Part shown: one piece after another, positions 24,662 through 37,691 of the stretch
How positions within the stretch are numbered: position 1 is the first letter of the stretch
Layout of the letters: each line of letters opens with the position of its first letter
Assembly: GCA_022393335.1 (NCBI GenBank)
Contig: JAJEKB010020660.1
Span: forward strand, 714,418 to 778,417
Length of the DNA stretch: 64,000 nucleotides
Reading direction: 5' to 3'
Source: Macrotrachela quadricornifera
Taxonomy: Eukaryota > Rotifera > Eurotatoria > Philodinida > Philodinidae
The notes under the pieces: generated by a model
What the model saw: the letters and a program-made list of their open reading frames with translations, nothing else
Databases searched by the model: none
Told to the model about the DNA's origin: nothing
Translations under genes and position numbers: made by a program

Positions 24662-25650
24662 ACGGGTACGCCAGATATAATGGCCGCGTTTTGCATTTAT
24701 TTAATGAAAACAAAATAAGCCAGAAGAGATAGCTTGATAAACTCTACAATTTACACAAGACCACTTTTTTTCTATCTGCACTTTTTAATTTGAAAATGAT
24801 CAAAATTTTGCAAGGGTCAAGTTTTAACCGTGCGAAAATGATGATTTTTTTTTTGACACAGGATGAATTCTTTTTTTTCTTTATCTTTTCTTGCCTGATA
24901 TTATTCATTTAAAAATAAAGTAAATTATACTAAAAGATGCAACTTGAAATGCTCTACAATTTGAATAAGACAGTTTTTCTTACACTTATATTTTTTGTTT
25001 TCAAAATTGAGAAAATTCTGAGCGACCAAATTTCGAGTCTATGAAAAAGTTTTTTTTCAATATACGACTAGTGGATTTTTGCCTTATTTACCGTCTGATA
25101 TGTTTTATTTAAAAAAAAAGTAAAATGCATCACAAGATGCGGCGCGAAAAGCTCTATGGTATACATATGACAGCTTTTGATACGGTTGCATATTTTGTTT
25201 TTAAAAAACAGCAAAACTTAAAGTAATCACATTTCGACCATGCAGAAACGACATCTTTTGCTACATCATGGACTTTTTTCCTATTTAAGTCTCTTTGAGT
25301 TTTGTCGATTTTGAAAACACAAAGTACAACTATAAGAAAAATTGTCTTATGTTAATTGCAGAGCTTTTCACGTCGCATCTTTTGGTATAATTTATTTTTT
25401 CAGTAAAACATATTAGGTGATGAAATAGGAAAAAACGAAGTCGTCAACACAAAAAAATAATATTTTCGCACGGTTAAAATTTGACTCTTGAAAATTTTGA
25501 TCATTTTCCAATCAAAAAGTGCAGATAGAAAAAAAGCGGTCTTGTGTGATTTGTAGAGCTTATCACGCTATCTCTGCTGGTTTATTTTATTTTAATTAAG
25601 CAAATGAAAATTGAAATGCAAAATGCGGCCATTATATCTGGCGCACTCGT
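24662..25650. mobile_element. Foldback element with TA duplication between the duplicated blocks
   Basis: The termini ACGGGTACGCCAGATATAAT (24662) and the complement of ACGAGTGCGCCAGATATAAT (to 25650) are flanked by TA (24660-24661 and 25651-25652). The complementarity runs inward for most of the element; for example CTATCTGCACTTTTTAATTTG near 24773 pairs with sequence near 25510-25530. Internal modules read AAGATGCRRCNYGAAAWGCTCTA. No ORF is seen. It lies at the junction of the two large tandem repeats. Confidence 0.75.
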
Positions 25651-27060
25651 TATATCTATACAAATAGACATATTATATAATAAGATCTACTAGATTAGTT
25701 ATGTAAAAGAAAGAGTTAATCTAAACTTTATTTATAAATTTCATAAATGAATATTAAAATAAGATAAATCTCCTTGGAATAAAAGACCACATCAGAGATT
25801 ACAATTTTCCGAGAAAAATGAGTGTCAATTCTATGCAAAATTACTCATAACACTGATCTCAATAAATGTCTACTTTGAAATTTATAGCTTGCAAACTAAA
25901 AGCTTTCATCGGTCATCTATTCCATATAAAAGAAAAGTAATAAAACAAACGATTTCTGAGAAAAAATGAGTCTGTTATTAATTAAATCATTTCTCTTCAA
26001 TTTTCAAAAGTTAATGAACATTTTTACTTAAAAATTTTTAAGAATAGAGTCTAATAGATCGTGTGATTTAGTGGGAATGAAATTTTTGTAGAACTTTGTA
26101 ATGAAGCCGATTATTGTATGAACTATTTTGGCTTTACTTATGCATATTTAGAAGAAGATTGAGCTAACCAGTGGAATTGACAATTAATGTAATTAGAACC
26201 ATCTGCTTCTTTTTTACTTTTTCTATTTGAAAGTTCTCAAATGCCTTGCACTTTTTATTCTTTTATTGACAATATAAAATAAATACTCCTACTTATCTAT
26301 GTTGCATTTAGAAAAGCATATGATATTAGTATGTATTTAACAAAATGTTTTATGATTTTAGTAAAACTAATAATGGCAAAACTTAATAATAACATATGAT
26401 GCAAAAGTAATTTGACAAAATATTAACTGAAAGGAAATTTTTCTCCTCTTTCGAATGGTGTATATTTTATATCTATCATAAATTTTTAAATAAAATTAGC
26501 TGAAGAAGAAAGAGAAAAACTCCTCCAATAACTTTGTACTTTCTATACAAATTAGTCAAAAATATCAGTAGATGATAGTTTAGCATTATTAATTATCATT
26601 GTACGAACTGTTTTTTTACGAATTTATGAAAATCAAATTAATTTCTTTCTTTCATCATCGTTCTATCAAACTGAAATAGGGATTAACATTTTGTCCAATT
26701 ACTTTTGCATCGTATGTTAGATCAATACGTAAATATTGATAGGATTCATTGAGAAAGACATAAAGGTGGATAGATACTTCAATAAAATTCAGTTAATTAT
26801 GATAATAGTATGACATTAATTTTAGAAAGAGTTCAGTAGTTGATGAAGAAATCTATCTTTTTACTGATCATTTTAGTGTAAATTCTATCAATAGAATTAA
26901 ATAAATGTTATTCATGTAGATTAATTTATTTTATGTTTATTTTATCCATATTAGTAGATACTTATGAAGAGATAGCCAGATCAAAATAGTACAAAGTAAA
27001 AATTAGAGAAAAACATCGTCATTTCAATTGCGAATATTCGTAAAATAATCTTAGATGTCT

Positions 27061-30000
27061 TCAACGAATCATGATTGCTAAAATAGTACCAAATAGATTG
27101 ATGATTACAGCCACTATTGCTAATATCGATCCCGCACTTACAGATTCTTCCACGGGCAACATATTGGCAGATGTAGTAAAAGCAAGGCCCACTGCAAGAC
27201 CAATAACACTCGTTATAAAAGAACCAAATGTAAAGATTTTCCCAATTATAAGAAACCCCTTATTCTCATCCGTGCGTTGTAATAGATATATGATGATGGA
27301 TATTACCGAGGCTGCGGACATAAGACAAGCAATAGTGATGAATGCTCGACCCGTCATCATTTTCTGACATTGAACAGCTTCTTCTCCTTCGGACGATGAA
27401 CACGATGATGGTAAGCTATAACATTCCTTGTTTCCCAAACGTGATACACACCAGCTCCATAATCCAATGGTGATTTTTATTGAATCAGAATCTTTTCTTC
27501 GATAATTTGGTAAGGTGTTCCGTGTTAGAAGCTTAGTTATTCGATCAATTATTGCTGAACTACTCCGTGCAAAACTCAATTCTTCTAAAACCCTAAAAAA
27601 TAAATGCTAAGATACATTATTCGAAATACTTGTAGTTTTATGAAAAGGTAATGACGTGATCCATGTAATTACGCAGTGCATTTATAAAAAAATATTGACA
27701 GTGTATCAACACATTAATAGGACTTTGACTAAAAGCTTTCAAACATGGTGTAATATGAGACGCGTCTAGACGTTGGTTTTCTACACAAAGTGTTTAAACA
27801 CAATCAGAAAAAAAGAATTAACCGCATCTCAACATATTTCTCAAAAAACATTTTACGTGTTTAAATACATTTTGTTTACTAACTGCATTAAAACATGTGT
27901 CAAATATTTTTTCAGTGATATTGAGACGCAATCATATTTTCGAGCGTCTTTACTTCTTGCGTATCGGACGCGATTTTACTCTAAAAATTGCTACTCTAGA
28001 AAAATTCAGATGACGTTAAAATGGATAAAAACAATATTGTAAAATTTTGCAGCTATTGCATGGTTCTTTAGCGAACTGCTAAATCCTACTACTTAAATAA
28101 TATTATTAACACGTGTTCATCAAATATTTTTACTAAATAGATTATATGATTAATTACCTATTCATTAAATTCTGTTACCAGTGCAATAAAAAAAGAATCT
28201 TAATATTAATTATGGGTAGTAGACGATAAAAAAATAGCTGTAAAATTATGTTATGTGTTAAATATCTTAACTTCAAAAACTGTACATTAGATTGAAATAA
28301 AATGTTTACCCGATGAAATACGTATTTCTTCATCAGAAAAGATTTGTACTCGTCGTATAGCTCAGTAGTGTGTACGAACGTCTTCTAATTACTGATTCAT
28401 TTGTTAAAATCTGATCGTCATTGGTTAAAGTAATTTCTAATCCATTTATCATGATAGGCTAAGACCATCGAGTAATACTGATAATGACGATAAAGTTTGA
28501 ATCTGAGATGAATTTAAATATCTTTTTCAAAATTTTTCGTTTTTGTATGAAACGTGTTTCAGATAAGTTTTTCTTCTGTCATTTCAGAATGAGAATAATA
28601 ATATAAATAGTTTTGTGTCACAACTATAATATTTTCTTATGCTGAACGCTTAGAATAGATAAAATCAATTTACTAAACATTATTGAATGTGCGAATAATG
28701 CAATTTATACGTAGTTGATAACATTACATATAGTATTGGATCAGATTACAGTTTAAACTTATATATTCTCAAAACTTGATATTCTAAGAAAAAAAACCGA
28801 ATTGTCTTCAAAGTATTTTGAGAGACTAGAAGTGTTCATCGCGGTTGTCACCATGGTATTGAAAAAAATCTTTCAAAAACTCTTGTCATTATTATCACTA
28901 GACTAGCATTATTACAATTAATTAATCAGATTTATTCAGTGTTTGTATCTTACATATTTAGACAACTAAATTTTAGACTAAAGAATTGGTGCCTATATTC
29001 TTTCGCTCGATTTTTCTTCTTTTAATTATTTTTTTTATTCGGACTGATGTGAGAATGTAGGATTTAGCTAAAAAATGAGGTGTATTTACAGATTTTTATG
29101 TTAAATAAATATTGTATTCGAAATTAGGAGAAAATACGCTAACAACTCTATTTTTCACGTTAAAATATTTAGTCTGAAAATTTGAACCCTACTCCGGCTC
29201 AGCCTTTTATTCCTTAAATGTTGTCCTGCGGTTCCTTATAGGTAAAATTTTGATCGCAATTCTAACTTTCGACAGAATTAATCTCTAACTACTACTCATT
29301 CTTTTAAGCATTTTTCTATATAAGTGACTTTTCTCTAGAGTATTGATTTTTTTTCTAATATTAAAAATGTCAAACGAATAATTTCATAATCCTACATTCT
29401 CACATCAGTCTCAACAAAACAAATTCATCAATGAATCTGCCACCGCCAGACCATTATCACAACAATACTTTTAAAAATCTTCTTTACCACGTTAGTTCTA
29501 AACAAAAATTTTGTCGCTATCTGTGACCAGGGTAACGGTACGATTGGAATTTCTATAAGAGCCATACAATACTACAGTTACAGATAATTGAGTCATTCAA
29601 ATAGATATTTACAATGTCTGTGATGAATATTGAATAATTACTGGCCACTATAGTTTTGATCATCATCAGTGATAGACAAATCTAGCAATATCAACTCTAA
29701 TTCTGCTATCATTTTTGCCGCTCTATTCCAACTTCAACTAAGATTTCTCAAATCTTGCTCGAACAATAACTGTAAAAAATCATGCTGTACTCAATCTTAT
29801 ATTAAAAGTTTCAATCCTTTTAGTATCAATTTTTTTATTGAACAAGATGTCAAATCGACAAGAGTTGAATTGGAGTTGATAAAATGCATTAACTCTAATT
29901 TTATTCCAACTTTCATCAAAAAAAGTACCGACTTCGAATTGGAATCGCTCATCTCTGAATCATCATCATTTTTGGTCAATATCAGGAATACTTTTTTCAC

Positions 30001-30230
30001 TACTATTAAATAGGTCAAAAAATGATATATGACCTAAAATCTCTATTCAATGGCGCGAAGACCTTTTTCAAAAAGTTGAAAGATTTAAATGCTTAGAAAA
30101 TAATAGTTACGTATGAAACATATCAAATTACATACCACGATGGTAGAGCATTGCTCACAATCAATAAAATACAAGTCACAGTCATAGCACTGCAACTACC
30201 AATTGTTAGTATTCGTTTATCTAAAGCCAT
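27061..30230 (-). CDS. Claudin/PMP22-like four-TM protein, copy 2, 208 aa
   Basis: Exons 30136-30230 and 27061-27592 (minus strand), with the same lengths (95 and 532 bases), phase and splice sites as copy 1. The intron is 2.54 kb. Trp32 is again split by the intron, followed by GLW-S-W-C and a second Cys, and the same four membrane segments. The most divergent region is the first extracellular loop, residues about 35-95, where many charged residues change. TM3 and TM4 are nearly identical (FTTSANMLPVEESVS against FTTSANVLPVKESVS). This suggests that the loop evolves faster, as expected if it mediates recognition. Both copies are intact. Confidence 0.85.
29041..29411. mobile_element. TIR element specific to copy 2
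   Basis: GACTGATGTGAGAATGTAGG near 29042 has its complement CCTACATTCTCACATCAGTC ending at 29410. It lies inside a stretch of about 440 bases missing from copy 1. No coding region and no clear target duplication are seen. Confidence 0.65.
29667..29957. mobile_element. Intronic hAT-type MITE (copy 2)
   Basis: Same insertion as 23043-23354. It starts CAGTGATAGACAAATC and ends CGCTCATCTCTG, with ATCATCA-type flanks on both sides. The plus-strand open frame here is not a gene. Confidence 0.65.
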
Positions 30231-31229
30231 TCGTTTTACTTTTTAGATATCAAATGCTTGCTTTGCACTTTTCTTTATATACCAGTTAAATATTTGCGGA
30301 AAAAAATATTTATTTTTCTCTTCTCGTTACCAGTAAAATAATTACTGATGTTATTAACAAATTCTACTGTATGTCAAGTTGCTACCGAATGAGAAAAGAA
30401 ATAAAAAATTAAAGTCATGTCTCTGATAACAAGAAATCATGTTTATGATAACAAACAGGAAGAACTATATATTTTTAGTATTTTTTATGCTGTATTACGT
30501 CTTTCTCCAATATTAATGGAGAAATGAAAGAATTGATAACACCAAGAAGATATAATATATCATGATAATAAATTCAATGGAGTGTTATCATATTCTGCAG
30601 ATAAATTACTGACGAAATAGATATTTTTATCATATTTATTAAAAAAAATTCACAGAATATTATATTACGCATTTTTCTCTATGTCACCGAGAAATTATTG
30701 AATCAATAGAGCATGGCACTGTTAAATGCATTCTATTTTTACTCTTCCTTTCATTTTATTATCATGAAAACTAGATCCAATATCATTTGCCATATACAAA
30801 AAACGATTATTAAAAAAATACAATTCATTTTATTATATTTAATATTTAGTTTAAAAGTATTTTTTACAGATTAATTGTCTATGATAATATACAAGCACAA
30901 GATCTTCTGTTATTCTACAAACGTTGAAAAATATTTTAGTAATGTGATATTACTGAAAATGCAATGAAGTTTTGTGATAATTTATGAATAGAAATTATTT
31001 GACTTAATAATTCTAGTACATATATTCCGCTGCCATTTATGGAGCAGTTAGATATATTGTACTATTAGATGTTTTTATTTTGCATGTTTCAGAAGCAAAA
31101 ATATTTCAAATTATCTAGGGTTAAGTTATAGTTAAAGAATGATTGGATGATCAATTCAATTTTTCTAAAAAGTAGATTCATAGAGACATGAATGAAGATT
31201 GTAACTTAGGTACCACAAATGTCTTTCAA

Positions 31230-31944
31230 CGATAGTGTTATTCCCTCGACTGAAGGGAGGGTCATACGGAAAAAACTGAAATACGTTTGTTTGTCGCGGG
31301 TCAAAAAAACATTGAGGTAAAAAGAACATGGACCCAAAACCTTTTTAATATCTTTCGTTTTTGATCTTTTAATGAGAGTCTATACAGGTTATCGATGGCC
31401 CTGAATCCGAAACTGAGGTCGGATTTCTGATTTGATTGACCATTAGTCAGGAAAATGGACCAATCAGAAACGACCTTTTTTCCCTCGACTGAAGGAAGGG
31501 TCATACGGAAAAAACTAAAATGCGTTTGTTCGTTGCGGGTCAGAAAAACATCGTCTAAAATTCTCTCAGATCTCGTGATGAAGTTCAGAGGAAAAAAACA
31601 CTATGTCCCTAGTGGACGGGCTTTTTGTCACGCTCAATAGAGCATTGAGGACAAAAGAAAGCCACCTGAAATCATCAACATACGAACCCGTAGGTCCTCA
31701 AGGACTATTATGTGGCAGTATTTATAGATCTTCGCGGTCACTATATGGGGACCCACATCGGACCTCAAGGCTTGTTCTATTAGTCACCTATGAGGCCTAT
31801 AATGCTACACTGTATGGGTATCCATAGGCCTTTACTTCCTATACAATACGGGCACCAACACGCACTCCAGTCCTATCTGATAGAGATGACCCTAGGGCGT
31901 CAAGTCAAAAAGAAACAGAAGAGGGAGACCGTGATTACAGAAAC
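31230..31944. repeat. Dispersed repeats, higher GC
   Basis: A unit starting CCCTCGACTGAAGG and reading GGTCATACGGAAAAAACT occurs at about 31246 and again at about 31483 (direct, about 240 bases apart). Decayed relatives occur at 33288 and 34567. From 31600 to 31900 there is GGTCCTCAAGGAC/TATGGGTATCC-type sequence related in style to the 2-4 kb foldback. No gene is supported. Confidence 0.55.
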
Positions 31945-33285
31945 CGTTTCTTGGGGTGTCAATATTGCCACTATTGTACAGGTGAAATATGGGGTTGTTC
32001 GGGCCGATTGAGCATTATCATAGATATGCTAAAATGCGCCTCGAACACCATGATGTTTTACCAATACAATAGTAGAGAAACAGGCGAGTGGGGAGGGGGG
32101 ATAGAAAAACCGTTCGTTTGGCTGTCAATATTGCCACTATTTTACGGCTGAAACATAGGGTTGTTCGGGCCAATTAAAGGTTATCATAGATATGCAATAA
32201 TTTGCTTCCAGTACCATCATGTTTTACTAATAGAATAGTGAAGAAATAGGTGGATGGGGCGGGGGTTAGAGATACCGTCTCTTGGGCCGTCAATATTGCT
32301 CCTATTGTACTTAGATCTGACCAAAGGTTCTATGGCCATTAAATAAAAATATAAAGATGCATGGATACTTTTTATTTTATTTTATCAAATATTGAGGATA
32401 GTTGCCAATATTATTTAGAGCAAGTCCAATCCTTTCGAACAACTTGTTAAAAGCTCTATGGAAGTCTTTTTTTGAAAAAATTTTTGTGTATCTTGGGAAC
32501 GCCATGAAGTAATCATATTTGATTTCGTTTAAAAATTTATTGGAATTTTGTTTGATCATGTCAGTTGCGTTCTAGCATTACTAATGATGGGATATGGCAT
32601 TATTTTATATAGATTAGTCATAATTCATTCGATGCTAACTGGCAAATTGAAGATGCATCATCAAAGGCTATTGTTTATGAAGACAAAGTTTAACCATAAC
32701 CTCGTGTGGTATATTCTTTAAATCAAATAGTTGTGTTTTTATACATAGGGTAGATAAAGGCAAGACTATACGTCACAAGTATTATATGGAAAGTTGTTCG
32801 AAGGCTTTTGTTAATGAAATATGAAAAGAAACAAAGATATCACCTTCGAAATGTACAAAATTGCTTGATAATCATCGTTGAATACATACTCATTCAATGT
32901 TTTTAACTATATGACAGAAGAAGGCATCAATATGATATCACATCTACCATATTTGTCAGGCCTGATACTATGTAATTTTCGGTAAACATATTCTATCGAA
33001 CATAATTTAATTGATTAAATAAATGACACATGATAAGTCCATGCGGTTTTCAAGATACCTAAAAATTGTTGAAGAAAAAGACTTCACAAGAACTTTTAAC
33101 AAGTTGTTAGAAAGGGCTGAACTTGGTATAAATAATCATAGCAACTATCCTCAATATTTGATAAAGCAAAATTAAAAATATCTCTGCATTTTTATATTTT
33201 TATTTAATGTTGCCAGAAATTTTGGCCAGATCTAAGTACAGCTGAAACATGGGGTTGTTCGGGCCGATTAAAGATTGTTATTAGT
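31945..33285. repeat. Tandem repeat of about 166 bases, interrupted by a mariner
   Basis: GTCAATATTGCCACTATT starts at about 31958 and 32123, with a variant (GTCAATATTGCTCCTATT) at about 32289. Each is followed by a TGAAAYATRGGGTTGTTCGGG module. In the third unit the continuation (GCTGAAACATGGGGTTGTTC) is displaced to 33241 by the element at 32314-33232, which therefore inserted after the array formed. Confidence 0.75.
32314..33232. mobile_element. Mariner derivative made of two inverted 3' ends
   Basis: Inverted termini GATCTGACCAAAGGTTCT (32314) and the complement of GATCTGGCCAAAATTTCT (to 33232) are flanked by TA at 32312-32313 and 33233-33234. Inside, both arms encode the same C-terminal end of a mariner transposase pointing outward. 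On the minus strand (32377-32559) it ends FNKLFERIG..NNIGNYPQYLIK. On the plus strand (about 32890-33175) it includes EEGINMISHLPY and ends FNKLLERAE..NNHSNYPQYLIK. Neither arm has the N-terminal half. It is non-autonomous and decayed. Confidence 0.8.
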
Positions 33286-35720
33286 ATTCCATCGACTGAA
33301 GGGATTTATAATAAAAAAGTAGTTTGTTAGCTTGATTGTTGTGGCGGTGAAATGTCAAAAAAATCATGAAGGAATGAAATCTTTTAGGACAACTAGACGC
33401 TTAACGTTTAGCAAAGGTTTTCGGGATCGAGTAATTGAATGACATGATCAGTTTTGCAAAATTTGCAAATAGTTTTTTTGGTGAAGGAAGGGCTTTTTAA
33501 ATGAAATAAAAAGTTTAAAGACTGGATCTTATAGAATAGTCGACAATAGCAATCCGTGTATATATGTACATGTATCCAGCATAGTTATCAGAGCAGAATC
33601 TAGCCACCAGTAAGAGATAATGATAAACAGAACTCAGTCGAGGGTTAAGCGAGTCGCAGCGACGAGCGTTATTTTATTTACTTTTGTGTTCAAAAATCTG
33701 CAAAACAGTTTAAAGAGAAAAGTGATCTTGTGGAGCACGATTGTTAATGAATGTTGAAGTACATAGCAAAGAAAATGATCCTCTCCTCTCTATGCTGTCC
33801 TAGAACTATAACAGATATGTCAACATGTCTATCACCGACTATATCAGTTTAGGAGTTTTTGTAACATGCTAGTTTTTGGGCCATCACCAACGGATCTTAA
33901 TAAAATTAGTGTTTTTACCTCAGTTCTATTCTCCATTTAAAAGCTTGAGATGTTATTTATTGCAGTAAATAGCTACATCTGGTACGTAGCAGGAGATTTT
34001 ATTAGATGAATTAATTTATGTATCTGGTAAATTGGCTGCAAAAGTAACTATCCATTTAGTAAGAGCTATTGATACTTTTCTAACAAGATCATTTGAGTTC
34101 CTGTTCATTTATATATACAGTAGCAGTGAATAGAATATTTCTTAGTCCTTTCAATGTCATTCTCTTCATATTAGATTCACACTGTTTATATAAACAGATT
34201 ATATTAAAATGCAAATGGTAAGTATGTCTGCCAATATACTTTTGATTCGATAAACTAGAATATTTGACACCCTCATTAATAATAAAACTTTTCACTATGT
34301 ATCAGTGCGTGATGCAATGCAAAATTTGCTCTTTCTTCATCCTATATGAATCGATCCTTTCTGCTAGATTGTTTACAGTTGACTATTTGTCACATTATTA
34401 TCAACGTCAGTATCAACAACATCTGCCATTATATAAATTGAAAAATCATACACCAATATGTATATGCGGTTACTTTTTATTCTCTCTACTGAAAGGTGGT
34501 ATAGTAGCTTTAAACAAAACTTGACCAAAAGTAATCGAGGTTGGGGAACAATGATGTGATGTTAGTTCCCTCTACTGGAAGGAAAGTTGTGCGTCAAGAA
34601 GATATCACACAAAAAACGAGTTGATGCTCATTCATCAATGACTACATAGTAATAATAGATTTAAGCAAAACTTGAGCGAAGGGTTTTCGAGCTCGAAGAA
34701 CACGAATATGACGTTAGTTTCTATATGTATAATTGTTCCTGATCTACTTTTAGTTGCCCACCCCCCCCCAAAATAATCGTTGCTTTTTGAAAGCTTGATC
34801 AAAGTCTATCGATAGCCAGGAATGTGAATTTGAGATCATTTCGTTCTAATGCATTGTGCTTGGATGTTTTTGTTCTTCTCTTTCAAAAAGAAATGTTTGC
34901 GTATCCAGATCGATCGTTATGAACTTTGTGAACAAATAGTTTTTCCTCATAAATAATCGAATTTTTCTGTGTACGGTCACGGAGATATACGATCGTAATA
35001 CGGCTTCATGTAAATCTTCGTATTGCTCCGTATATGATTGTCTAGAATCATGCCTGTTTGGCCGTGGTATTTATTTTTTTCAAACTTTGATTAAAGATAA
35101 TATCGTAGGGTATTCGTGGCTGTAATGTGTACCTTCAGACTCGCTTACGAGTTTGGATTGTAAAATTTACGAATGATTGCATTATAAAAACTGTAGTTGA
35201 AGTAATCGAAAGGAGAGGTACGAATGTGGCATCATTTTTTGATTAAATGTCTTTGCACTGTCCACTATTACACGTTACATCCTTCGACAGACTTTTTGCA
35301 GAAATGTGCGGGCAAAATATAAACAACTGATTGCAATCTCACTGTTGGTCCCTTACAGACATCAAAAAAACGCTTAAGAACGCGTTTATCAGCAGTTTTT
35401 ATAGCGTTCTAGGCGTTAAAACGGTGACAACTCTAGTTTTCGAACGTTAAACCGCGATATTATTGTAAACTTAGCTAGAAAAACCGCTGATAAACGTGTT
35501 ATTAATCATTTTTTAATGGGCGTTAATGACTCACAATCGTGGTTTCAGTTTGTGCGTTTTTCAAAATTTTTATCTGACTGGGCGTATTACGGTCGTTTCT
35601 TGCCGTATCGTATACGACGGAACACTACCATCGTTTATGATGTGATCTGCATCGTGTAACGACCGTATTGTAACGTAAACCACCATATTTCACCGTATCC
35701 TAACACAGAATCAATCCCGC
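33286..35720. other. Intergenic with dispersed repeat pieces
   Basis: No gene is supported. GATGTTAGTTCCCTC/GACGTTAGTTTC modules preceded by AAAACTTGA.CRAAG occur at about 34520 and 34665, and a relative lies at 285-330. An inverted pair, ACGCGTTTATCAGCAGTTTT (35381) and AAAACCGCTGATAAACGTG (35478), could form a hairpin. GTATTACGGTCG-like words recur around 34995 and 35585. Confidence 0.5.
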
Positions 35721-35724
35721 AACA

Positions 35725-36450
35725 AGAGAAAAAGGCTTTAAAACTTCTTTTTAAGACTAGTTTCATTGAATGGTATTAAAAATATCTTAAAAATCCTAAA
35801 AACCAAAAAAGAAGCCTTTTTTCTAAATAATTATTCCTCTAAACATGATACGACCTATACAATACAGAAAGGCCGTAAAATACATTTTTTAGACTAGTTC
35901 CACTAGTTTGTATTAAAAATCTTTTCGCAAATCGTAAAAACACAGAAAGGCCTTTTTTCGAATTCCATATTCCTCTGGATACCATAAAGTCTATGCTTAA
36001 AGAAAGACGTTAAAATACCTTTCTGAGGCTAGTTCTACTGATTGGAATCGAATATACCCTGCTACATCTTAAAAAGAGAAAAATATCTTTAATGGCCTCC
36101 TCTCTAAGTCCTGATCCTTTTGTATATAATAGAGTCTGCTCTTGCAGACAAGTTCTGCAGGCGGTTTTTTTTTCAGCTCCAGATTTCTATAACTCTAATA
36201 CACGGTGCTATTACAGGAAGGTCTTAGAATACATTTCTAAAGCTAATTCCTGTGATTTAGATTGAAAATAGCTCATCAAATTCGAAAAAAAGGACTTTTT
36301 TCTAAAAATCTAATTATTTCGTATAGTTTTCATCTGCTCTTGAAAATAGGCCTTCAGATACCTTTTCAAGATTGGCTCACTGATTTGTATAAAAAACGGT
36401 CCTAGCATATCGTGTAAACAGAAAGGGGCCTTTTTTTTCTATTTATGTAA
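35725..36450. repeat. Imperfect tandem repeat, about 135-base period
   Basis: About five units begin near 35729, 35869, 36003, 36214 and 36349. Each has a GGCYTTAAAATAC-like start, a CTAGTTCCACTGATTTG-like middle, then a GAAAGGCCTTTTTTC-like pair that can fold on the unit start, and a TATTCCTCT. The third unit has about 75 extra bases. It is noncoding. Confidence 0.6.
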
Positions 36451-37691
36451 TTTTTCGGACAGAATAAAATGAGTTTAAGTCATTGATAGAAAGCAATTTA
36501 CTCTTACACTAGCATTTGGGAAAAATTTCCTTCTCATAGGAACCGAGGAACTAGTCTAGATGAATGTGACAATGATAGCGTTTGTGGACTGATGAGTCAT
36601 GTAATTCTTCATTGAACAATAGATCTTCATTGTGGTTGTATGGTGATGAATCATCCTAGTCTTTTTTCAATGACGTGTCATCACATGATTCGCTTGATAG
36701 TAATTAACACGATCCTTTCTAATCAATGAGTCATTAGACAGTTTATCTGATGAGGTGTTAACTGTTGATTATAGGAAAACTTAAGATAAAATAACTCTAG
36801 AGTGATTGCTTATTGAATGTTTCATAATGATTGTATTAGTCATAGTACTGTTTTTTTGATCAGAGATTCTTGATATATTTCCTATGTATTCATCCAGCCG
36901 ATTCCCTAATTAAGGTGATAGCATATGAAACTTTTACCATATTGTTTATATGAATTCCACTGGGAACGCTATTATTATTGTACAATATGATCAATTTATT
37001 AAAATGCTAATACTTTTTTAACAGTCGACTGAGAAGAAAATATTACGGCATGAATGGATCGCCAATAGTAACGGCCATTTACGGCCGAGCGTGATGGACC
37101 TGAGTATGCAAACGAAGCTAAATGTATGTTCAATTAGAAAACGTTTGTACTAAATCATTGAGCTTTAATATTTATTCAAAAATTTTTCAAAAGTTCTTAT
37201 TTTGATTCATAAGTTTTACTCAATTGCTACTTGACTACACTCTAAAAAATAGATTTTCAAGAAATGAAAAAAAGGATCTTCTCCAACCACATAGGAAAAA
37301 CCATATTCTTTAGTTTTTGTAATACTAGGGTTCGGTATCAGACACTTATAAATATGAATTATATTTTAATACGATATTTAGACCCTTTTAATTATCCTTT
37401 ACCTGTTATGATTATGTCTAATCTCTAATCACTTCATGTAACACGGTTTAACTATATTACATTAATCAAATTGAATCTAATATTGATCCGTTGCTATGTG
37501 TTGAGATTCAGTTCATACATTAATCATTGATACAATTCCACTATCATCAAAACGCTTATATTTATTGTCAGCTATAGGAAAAGAAGCTGGAAAGTTAAAA
37601 CGAAATGCTTGAAAAGAAAGTAATATACGAAAATTAATTAGTAGATTAAAGTTACGTGTATTATATTTTAATACTGAAATTTCATGATCGT
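36451..37691. other. Intergenic, 3' flank of the ART/FG-GAP gene
   Basis: A minus-strand open stretch at 37513-37701 carries no recognised motif and is not called. Several GATGAGTCAT/ATGACTCAT words occur at 36585-36760. Confidence 0.45.

Larger units (their letters stand above)
25651..31000. repeat. Segmental duplication copy 2 (claudin-like locus)
   Basis: Direct copy of 17630-24600, shorter because it lacks the copy-1 insertions. It has its own insertion at about 28980-29420. Exons, intron edges and the intronic MITE are kept. Confidence 0.85.

Noticed and set aside
28345..28420. TATAGCTCAGTAG, resembling a tRNA D-arm
   Set aside because: No T-arm with GTTCGA and no foldable acceptor stem was found around it.
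29669..30013. Plus-strand frame of 114 codons
   Set aside because: It lies on the intronic hAT MITE and is broken in the paralogous copy at 23048.
35725..36450. Regularly spaced repeats considered as a CRISPR array
   Set aside because: The repeats are long and diverged without unique spacers of fixed length, and the DNA is eukaryotic.
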